Part shown: one piece after another, positions 57,276 through 64,000 of the stretch
Position numbering within the stretch: the first letter of the stretch is position 1
Layout of the letters: each line of letters begins with the position of its first letter
Position numbers and translations under genes: made by a program
Source: Cephalopachus bancanus
Taxonomy: Eukaryota > Chordata > Mammalia > Primates > Tarsiidae
Length of the DNA stretch: 64,000 nt
Assembly: GCA_027257055.1 (NCBI GenBank)
Contig: JAPVLO010000074.1
Span: forward strand, 3,239,001-3,303,000
Direction of reading: 5' to 3'
Notes under the pieces: model-generated
Database searches by the model: none
Told to the model about the DNA's origin: nothing
What the model saw: the letters and a program-made list of their open reading frames with translations, nothing else

Positions 57276-57722
57276 TTTTTTATTTTTTATTTTGAACATG
57301 TGGGGTAAAATTCAGATAAGGTATACAAGTGATCATCATACATGTAAAATTTGGGCCTCCCTTTGGTCCCCACTTCACCTGGTTTGAGATCAGGTACCCT
57401 TATTGATGTTAGGTGCCCTACTGCCAGTCCCTTTCCTATATTATTATGGTAAACGTTCAGAGCACACTTGTGAGTGAGAACATGTGGTACTTACTTCTTT
57501 GTTTCTGTGATACATCACTGAGTATTGTAGACTCTAAATCCTTCCAAGTTGCTGCAAAGTCCATGATTTTGTTCTTCTTTATGGCTATGTAATAATCAAT
57601 CTTGTATATGTACCACTTTTGAAAAATACAGTCTAGTGTTGGTAGGCAGCATGGTTTGTTCCATGTTTTTGCTATTGTAAATAGTGCTGCAATAAACATG
57701 TGTGTGCAGGTATCTTTTTCTT
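57276..57722 (-). mobile_element. L1-E: short 5'-truncated L1 inside L1M
   Basis: A T-rich end, 3' UTR (GAACATGTGGGGTAAAATTCAG), then ORF2 end (TTTGTTTCTGTGATACATCAC, GTATATGTACCAC, CCATGTTTTTGCTATTG), all antisense, cut off near 57720. It is about 450 bp. The 80-codon minus-strand frame at 57457-57699 is the ORF2 tail (contains [15 protein letters not shown]). Confidence 0.88.
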
Positions 57723-57850
57723 TTTTGCTTGGTGTAGCATACTAGGTTAAAAGGTGTGCTCTTTTAGTACTTTAATTTTGATTAAGTATCTTTATTTCAT
57801 TATATTCTTTGGTTAGAGATTATTAAGCATATTATATTTCTTAGGTTTTG
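57723..57850 (-). mobile_element. Old L1M (antisense), last recognisable piece
   Basis: GGTGTAGCATACTAGGTTAAAAGG and CTTTTAGTACTTTAATTTTG correspond to the antisense ORF1 pattern GGGTATAGAATTCTAGGTTGAC...TTTTAGCACTTTAAAGATG. This closes the L1M that began at 54926. Confidence 0.5.
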
Positions 57851-58520
57851 TTGTGCAAGTGACACTTGTTGGTTACCACCAAAAGCAACAGTCTTGGGAT
57901 GTCTATCTATTTTGCAGACATTAAGATCACCAAGAAAGACACAACTCACATGGTCACTAGAGGAAACATTGATTTACTCATACAGAGAAAAGTTATAGTG
58001 AGATCAGTTTCATGAATGACTGTTATTCTCCAGTGGCCAGTAGGTCTTGTCTTGCAGTCAAGATAGGACAGGGGTCTGCACATACCCTTTTGAGCTGCAG
58101 GTGAGGGACCCTATTTCCTCCCAACCAGGAATAAATATAATAGTGAAGTTTGCCAAGTTCCATGTGACACACACATTTCTGAGCAGAAGAAAGTACACAT
58201 CAAGTCCCAAACAGAGAAATATATTCCCAAAAGAGACAATCAGCCCAGCAGTCTGTGACATTCTCTATATCCATGTAAGAAAAGTTCCAACCCAAGACAC
58301 ACTCTTTGATAGCCATCAACAACCAAGCGAGCTGCATAGGACTGCCTTTTTCAAAAGGTTTTAGTTTTCATTAAATAAACAAAAAATTCATTATTTCTTC
58401 AAATATTTTTGTGCCTCACTTTTCAGAGACACCATTTATATATAAAATAGCTCTCCTGAAGTTTTCCTACAGAATACCAATATTTTGTATATTTTTATTT
58501 CTGTGATTTTTTTTTTTTGA
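57851..58520. other. Unassigned 670 bp
   Basis: Somewhat less AT-rich than its neighbours, with a 105-codon plus-strand frame at 58047-58364 that shows no motif. It could be an old LTR; I cannot name it. Confidence 0.35.
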
Positions 58521-58715
58521 TTTTTTTTTTTTTTTAATTTGAGTTAGAGTATCACTCTATCACCCAGACTGTAGTGCAGTGGCCGCTCCCGGCCACCGCA
58601 GCCTCGGCCTGCTGTGCTCCAGTGATCCTTCCACCTCAGCCTTCCAAGTAGCTGGAACTACAGGCGTGCGCTACCACGTCCAGCTAATTTTTTTGATCTA
58701 TTGTAGAGATGATAT
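58521..58715 (-). mobile_element. Truncated Alu (right arm and linker), reverse strand
   Basis: Poly-T, TTGAGTTAGAGTATCACTCTATC, hairpin at 58576-58599, AAGTAGCTGGAACTACAGGC and the linker TTTTTTTGATCTATTGTAGAG. It stops at the beginning of the left arm, so it was 5'-truncated on insertion. No certain target duplication. Confidence 0.9.
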
Positions 58716-59018
58716 TTTAAGTTTTTAAATCCTATGTCAGATTATTTTATCTTGTTATGGTGCTAGAGATTTGATACTTTTTATTTTTTATTTATTTATT
58801 TTATTTTTTTCATAATCAATATTTTTATTATGGTTTTGTGGGGTACAGTTAAGGGTTAGGTGTACAATTACGTTTCATTCAGGCACCCTGTTGATAAGAG
58901 GTGTTTCCCCATCCCCAGACAGATATTTGCTACTGCTAATCCCATCTCCCTCCCCCCCATAGTTTCCCAGTACCGTCAGTCATTTTCTTATAGTATTACA
59001 TTGGATGTTCAAGGTCCA

Positions 59019-60152
59019 TTATATGAGTGAGAACATGTGATACTCGGATCTTTGTTTCTGTGAGAGGTCACTCAGTATTATAGACTCTAGTTCCATCCAG
59101 GTTGCTGTGAAATTCATGATTTTGTTCTTTTTTATGGCTGTGTAGTATTCCATCGTGTATATGTACCACATTTTTTTAATCCAGTCCTCTTTTGATGGGC
59201 AGCATGGTTGTTCCCAGGTTCTTGCTATTGTGAACAATGCTGTGATAAACATACGTGTGCAGGTATCTTTTTTATAGAGTGATTTGAGTCCTTCAGGGTA
59301 TATTCCCAGTAGGGGGATTGCAGGGTCATATGGGAGGTTGGTATTTAGAGCTTTGAGGAATTGCCACACTGCTTTCCACAGAGGTTGCACTAGTTTACAC
59401 TCCCACCAACAGTGTAGAAGTGTTCCCTTTTCGCCACACCCTCTCCAGCAGCTGTTATTTTTTGAGTTGTTGAAAATTGCCATTCTGACTGGAGTTAGGT
59501 GGTATCTCAGTGTGCTTTTGATTTGCATTAGTGAGGTTGAACATTTCTTCATGTGTCTGTTGGCTGCCCAGATGTCCTCTTTTGTGAAGTGTCTGTTCAT
59601 ATCTTTGGCCCATTTTATAATGGGGTTGTTTGTTTTTTTCTTTTCAGCACATTTGAGTTCCTTGTAGATCCAGTATATTAAGCCTTTGTCAGAACTGGTG
59701 TTGGCAAATACTTTTTCCCAGTCTGTAGGCTGTCTCCCTGCTCTCTTGATGGTTTCTTTGGCCTTGCAGAAGCTTATCAGTTTAATAAGGTCCCACTTGT
59801 CTATCTTCTCTCTTGTGACATATGGGTTTCGGGTTTTGTTCAGGAATTGGATGCCAGTTCCGATTTCCATGAGGGTATTTCCTTCATTTTCTAAGGTTCT
59901 TATGGTTTGAGGTTTTACATTTAGGTCTCTGATCCATTTGGAGTCAACCTTTGTGCATGGGGATAGAGAGGGGTCCTGTTTCAATCTTCTGCATGTGGTC
60001 AGCCAGTTTTCCCAGCACCATTTACTGAATAGGTTCTCCTCTCCCCAGTGGTAGGTGGTGGAGGCCTTGTCGAAGATGAGTTGGTTGAGAAATTGAGGTT
60101 TTGCTTCTGGAATCTTAATTCTATTCCATTGATCTATATGCCTATTACTATA
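59019..60152 (-). pseudogene. L1-D ORF2 C-terminal region
   Basis: A 321-codon open stretch (59984 to the normal stop at 59019) follows a short piece cut by a TAG at 60153-60155. That TAG falls where the family has a Trp codon, consistent with G-to-A. It contains KWDLIKL, the A-rich KKKTNNP segment, HMKKCSTSL and the cysteine-rich motif [18 protein letters not shown] (a C-x3-C-x7-H-x4-C spacing), all typical of the ORF2 tail needed for retrotransposition. Compared with L1-A and L1-B this region is unrearranged and serves as the reference here. Confidence 0.92.
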
Positions 60153-61673
60153 CTAATACCAAGCTGTTTTGATGATTGTAGCTTTATAGTAAAGTTTGAA
60201 GTCTGGTAATGTGATACCACCTGCTTTGTTTTTTTTGCTGAGGATTGTTCTGGCTATTCTTGGACGTTTGTGTTTCCATATGAATTCCTGTGTTGCCTTT
60301 TCTAGGTCTGAGAAGAATGTTGCTGGTAATTTGATGGGTATTGCATTGAATTTGCAGATTGTCTTAGGTAAGATGGACATCTTCACAATGTTGATTCTTC
60401 CAATCCATGAGCATGGGATATTTTTCCACTTGTTTGTGTCAACTTTGATTTCTTTGAGCAGTGTTTTATAGTTTTCATTGTAAAGATCTTTCACATCTCT
60501 GGTTAGGAAGATGCCAAGGTATTTCATTTATTTTTTGGCTATTGTGAATGGAATTGTGTTTTTTATTTGGGTTTCTGTTTATTTATTATTGATGTAGAGA
60601 AATGTGATTGTCTTTTGTACATTTATTTTGTATCCTGAGACTTTGCCAAAGTCCTTTATCAGTGTAAGGAGGTTTTTGACAGATTCTCTTGGGTTTTCAA
60701 GGTACACAATCATATCATCTGCAAAGAGAGATAACTTGACTTCCTCTTTGCCTATTTGGATACCCCTGATTGCCTCCTTTTCTCTGATTGCTCGAGCCAG
60801 GATTTCCAATACTATGTTGAACAGGAGGGGTGAGAGTGGGCATCCTTGTCTTGTTCCAGTTTTCAGGGGAAATGGTTCCAATTTTTGTCCATTTAGGAGT
60901 ATGCTGGCTGTGGGTTTCTCGTAGATGGCTTTTACTATTTTGAGGTAAGTTCCCCGTATGCCTAGATGTTCAAGGGTTTTTATCAAGAAGGGGTGCTAGA
61001 TTTTATCAAAAGCTTTTTCTGCATCTAATGATATAATCATGTGGTTTTTGTTTTGACATCTGTTGATGTATTTAATTACATTTATGGTTTTACGAATGTT
61101 GAACCAGGCTTGCATCCCAGGAATGAAGTCTACTTGGTCATGATGGATGATTTTTGAGATGTATTGCTGAATTTGGTTTGCTAGGATCTTGCTGAGAATT
61201 TTAGTGTCTATGCTCATCAAAGATATTGGCCTGTAGTTCTCTTTCTTTGTTGGATCTCTACCTGGCTTGGGTATCAATGTGATGTTGGCTTCGTAAAATC
61301 ATTTGGGGAGAGTTCCATCTTTTTCAATCACCTGGAATTCCTTCAGTAGGATTGGTATCAGCTCCTCCTTAAATGTCTTGTAGAATTCTGCTGGAAAGCC
61401 ATCTGGACCAGGCCTTTTTTTTGTAGGAAGTTTTCTTATTACGTAGTCAATTTCCTTGATTGTTATTGGTCTATTTAGGGTCTCAATTTCTTCTTGTTCC
61501 AATCTAGGTAGGTTGTGTGATGTCAGAAAGTCCTCCATTTCCTTAAGGTTTTCAAGGTTGTCTCCATACAAGTGTACGTAGTAGTCTCTAATGATCTTTT
61601 GTATTTTTTCAGGGTCAGATGTGACTTCATCTTTTGTGTTTCTGATTGTGCTCATTTGTTTTTTTTTTTTCAT
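60153..61673 (-). pseudogene. L1-D ORF2 reverse transcriptase region
   Basis: The domain that copies L1 RNA into DNA at the nicked target. Motifs in order on the minus strand: [54 protein letters not shown] and the active site [12 protein letters not shown], all intact. The segments share one reading frame, and breaks are point stops: at about 61299 (a Ser position), 60996 (a Gln position), 60579 (a Gln position) and about 60528. The catalytic core is therefore preserved in sequence though not in an uninterrupted frame. Confidence 0.93.
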
Positions 61674-61712
61674 TTTTTCTTGGTCAGTCTAGCTAGGGGA
61701 CCATCGATCTTG

Positions 61713-62821
61713 TTATCCGTTCGAAGAACCAGCTTTTTGTTTCATTGATTTTTTGTATATCTTTTTGTCTTCTATGTCCTGGATTTGGGCTTTTATTTTG
61801 GTGATCTGGATTCTTCTGCTGAAATTAGGGTTTTTGTGGTCTTGCTTTTCCAGCTTCTTTAGGTGGCTTGGGAGGTTGTTAATTTGTGTTCCTTCCATTT
61901 TCTTCATGTGTGTTTGTAGGGATATAAATTTCCCTCTTACTACAGCTTTCAAGGTGTCCCAGATATTTTGGTAAGATGCTTCTTCATTGTCATTTGTTTC
62001 CAGGTATCTTTTGATTTCTGTTTTGATTTCATCATTGACCCAGGAGTTGTTTAGCATCATGCTGTTTTGTGTCCATGTCTTTGTGGGTTTTGGGGGGACT
62101 TTGTTGGTGTCAATGTTTATTTTTATTCCTCTGTTGTCCGAGAAGGTGCATGGTAGAATTTCAGTCCTTTTAAATTTGCTTATGCTTGATTTATGGCCAA
62201 TTACGTGGTCGATCTTAGAATGTGTTCCATATGGTGATGAGTAGAATGTATATTCTGTGGTCTTTGGATGGAGTGTTCTGTAGATATCAATTAAGTTCAT
62301 TTGGTCCAAAGTCACATTGAGGTTCCGGATCTCCTTGCTGATTTTTTTGTCCTGATGATCTGTCTAGGGTTGTGAGTGGGGTATTAAAGTCCCCAGTTAT
62401 GATGGTGTTAGAGTCAATATCTTTCTTTAGTTTTCTTAGAAGTTGCTTTATGAAAGTTGGTGCACCTATGTTGGGTGCATATATGTTTAGGATAGATATT
62501 TCTTGTTGATGGATTGAGCCTTTTATCATTATGTAGTGGCCTTCTGTATCTTTTTGATTTTTAATAGCTTGAAGGGTATTTTGTCTGAAATTATGATCGC
62601 TACTCCTCCTTCTTTTGTATTCCATTCACCTGAAAGTTTGTTTCCCATCTGCTTACTTTGAGTCTGTGAGTGTGCTTTCTAGTGAGGTGAGTCTCTTGAA
62701 GGCAATAGATTGTTGCCTGATGATATTTTATCCATTTTGCCATTCTATGTCTTTTCAGTGGTGCATTTAGTCCATTCACATTTAGGCTAATAATTGAAAT
62801 GCAAGAGTTGATCCCTGTCAT
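61713..62821 (-). pseudogene. L1-D ORF2 endonuclease region
   Basis: An APE-like endonuclease that nicks TT/AAAA targets. The ATG at 62821-62819 begins MTGINSCISI. The segments lie in three frames (62821-62600, 62625-62287, 62315-61713), so there are two frameshifts. Visible residues: the Asn of LNVNGLN, the Glu of QETHL, Asp and Asn of GDFNTP, and Asp-His of SKIDHV. The final catalytic motif, normally SDH, reads SDN (codon at 62135-62133). That single change alone should abolish nicking. A 1-base loss in an A run near 61760 ends the frame soon afterwards. Confidence 0.92.
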
Positions 62822-62828
62822 AAAGTTC

Positions 62829-63857
62829 TTACATCGTTGTTCCTGTTTGTTTGTTGTCTTTCTTTGGGTTTTGGAGTTGGCTCATGTGTGTTTTTAATCT
62901 TTTGCTTGTACTCTTGTGAAGAAGGTTGTTGTTCTTTTTTTCTTTTTCTTCTGTGTTCAGTACTTTCTTAAGTGTTTCTTGCAGAGGTGGTTTGGTGGCA
63001 GCGTAAGTTCTTAGGGATTGGATATCTGGAAAAGATTTCAATTCTCCCTCACTAATGAAGCTTAGTTTGACTGGGTAGGTTATTCTTGGTTGAAATTGTT
63101 TCTCTTTTAGAACTTTGAAGATAGGGCTCCAGGCTCTCCTGGCCTGAAGGGTTTCTGTGGATAAATCTGATGCTATTCTAATTGGTCTTCCCTGGTAGGT
63201 AGTCTGGCCTTTTTCTCTTGCTGCCTTTAGGATTTTTTTCTTTTATAGCTACTTTGTTTAGGTGAATTATTATGTGTCTGGGAGTTGGTCTTCTCATTTG
63301 TTGTCTTGCAGGGGTTCTCTGAATCTCGTGTTTGAATTTTTTCACCCTTGATGAGATGAGGGAAGTGTTCTTGAATGATTTCATGTTATGTTTGTTCCAG
63401 TGTGGCTTCTGTTTCTCTCTCTGCCTCAGGAAGGCCCATTACTCTTAGGTTCGGTCTCTTGAAGTGATCATTCATCTCTTGCAGGTTTTGTTCTGTCTTT
63501 TTGAGCTTCTTTTCTATTTTTTTGACAGTTTGGGTTAGTTCTGTGTTTTGGTCTTTGAGCTCTGAGATTATTTCTTCTGCTTGGCTAATTCTGCTTTCCA
63601 TGTTTATTAGTCTGTTATTCATTTCCATCACAGTATTCTTTACTGCTGTTATTTCTGACATCAACTCCTTCCTATTCCTCTTGTCTCTCCTCAATTTTTT
63701 TAATTCTCTCCATTAATGTCTTGATATCTGGGTTTGTTGCATGTGACTAGTCATTCTGAGGGCTCTTCATTGTTTGTGTTCCAGAATCTGTTTTCTCAGT
63801 GTCTGATCTCCCAGGGGTTTGTGTGAGACCTATATTCTTCTTTTGGTTTTTCTTCAT
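62829..63857 (-). pseudogene. L1-D ORF1 (RNA-binding protein), frameshifted
   Basis: About 343 codons from ATG at 63857 to TAA at 62829, close to the usual ORF1 length of roughly 340. Order on the minus strand: a basic N-terminus (MKKNQKKN), a coiled coil (63694-63430, heptad-like leucines and isoleucines, ELKDQNTELTQTVKKIE), RRM start (RPNLRVMGLPE), a C-terminal domain (TPRHIIIHLNKV near 63300) and the tail (FPDIQSLR near 63030). The three main segments are in three different frames, so at least two indels separate them. The start codon is inferred from position and length. Confidence 0.85.
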
Positions 63858-64000
63858 TTGTTTGGTTTTCCCCCTCCCTACTTTTTCCTTCCCTCCATGT
63901 CACTGTCTTCTTTAATTCTGTTATTCAGGGGTAAAGATATTGGTTTTACTTCTGTTTGTTCAATCTCCTATTCTTTATGTATGCCCTCTTACTTTGTTCA
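63858..64000 (-). other. L1-D 5' UTR, partial
   Basis: Sequence upstream of ORF1, cut off by the window end. Too short to judge promoter content. Confidence 0.6.

Larger units (their letters stand above)
58785..64000 (-). mobile_element. L1-D: best-preserved LINE-1, extends past the window
   Basis: Antisense L1 with its 3' end (T-rich, 58785-58830), 3' UTR, ORF2 (62821 down to 59019), ORF1 (about 63857 down to 62829) and the beginning of its 5' UTR at the window edge. Long stretches stay open: 321 codons for the ORF2 C-terminus and 200 for part of the endonuclease. It is therefore the youngest L1 here but no longer coding-competent. Only the part up to 64000 is visible. Confidence 0.95.

Noticed and set aside
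59284..62244. Plus-strand frames of up to 127 codons opposite L1-D
   Set aside because: Antisense shadows of ORF2.
1..64000. CRISPR arrays, operons, tRNA or rRNA genes
   Set aside because: No regularly spaced repeats with unique spacers, no cloverleaf or rRNA signatures seen; the pol III boxes found all belong to Alu or MIR.

Overview
This is vertebrate, almost certainly primate, intergenic DNA. It is AT-rich, I recognise no intact host protein gene or RNA gene in it, and it is built mostly of LINE-1 (L1) copies of several ages, dimeric 7SL-derived SINEs (Alu), L2, MIR, MaLR-type LTRs and hAT DNA transposons. Dimeric Alu elements point to a primate. These Alus share lineage-specific features: a GGGCTCCGTGGCTCAG start, a CAATAAATCAAAAA linker, a right-arm hairpin GTGGCCG-GGAG-CGGCCAC and a CTCCAACTC end. 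As I remember them, human, lemur and galago families lack these, so a tarsier is my best guess. That is inference, not proof.

Layout. 1-7.5 kb: an L2 3' end split by an unidentified segment, a 63-bp exact direct repeat, an MLT1-like LTR, an Alu with target-site duplications (TSDs), then about 4.3 kb of unrecognised sequence. 7.5-16 kb: an old L1 (+) interrupted by a full-length, degenerate L1 (L1-A, +); L1-A carries a 127-bp inverted duplication in ORF2 and a 37-bp tandem duplication in ORF1. 16.7-19.8 kb: an Alu, then an old L1M (+) holding a truncated reverse-strand L1 and an MLT1-like LTR. 21.4-27.4 kb: a full-length older L1 on the minus strand (L1-C) with a recognisable 5' UTR. 29-37.2 kb: L2 pieces serving as landing pads for MER5A, two L1 3' ends and an Alu, then an Alu flanked by 60/67-bp duplications.

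37-49 kb is the sparsest part: small Alu, L1 and MIR fragments, microsatellites and two exon-like intervals. 49.1-50.8 kb: two L1 3' regions head to head as a large diverged palindrome with a 13-nt loop. 50.9-52.2 kb: L2. 54.9-57.9 kb: an old L1M (-) into which an LTR, a MER1B-type hAT element and a truncated L1 have each inserted. 58.8 kb to the window end: the best-preserved L1 (L1-D, -), with ORF1 and ORF2 recognisable along their whole length but broken by stops and frameshifts; its 5' end lies beyond the window.

No genes work together here. What can be read is an order of insertions: L2/MIR first, then L1M, MaLR LTRs and hAT elements, then L1-C-age and L1-A/D-age L1s and the lineage-specific Alus. 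The most unusual signals are rearrangements inside or beside these elements (fold-back, long target duplication, palindrome, exact short duplication) rather than a new gene system.
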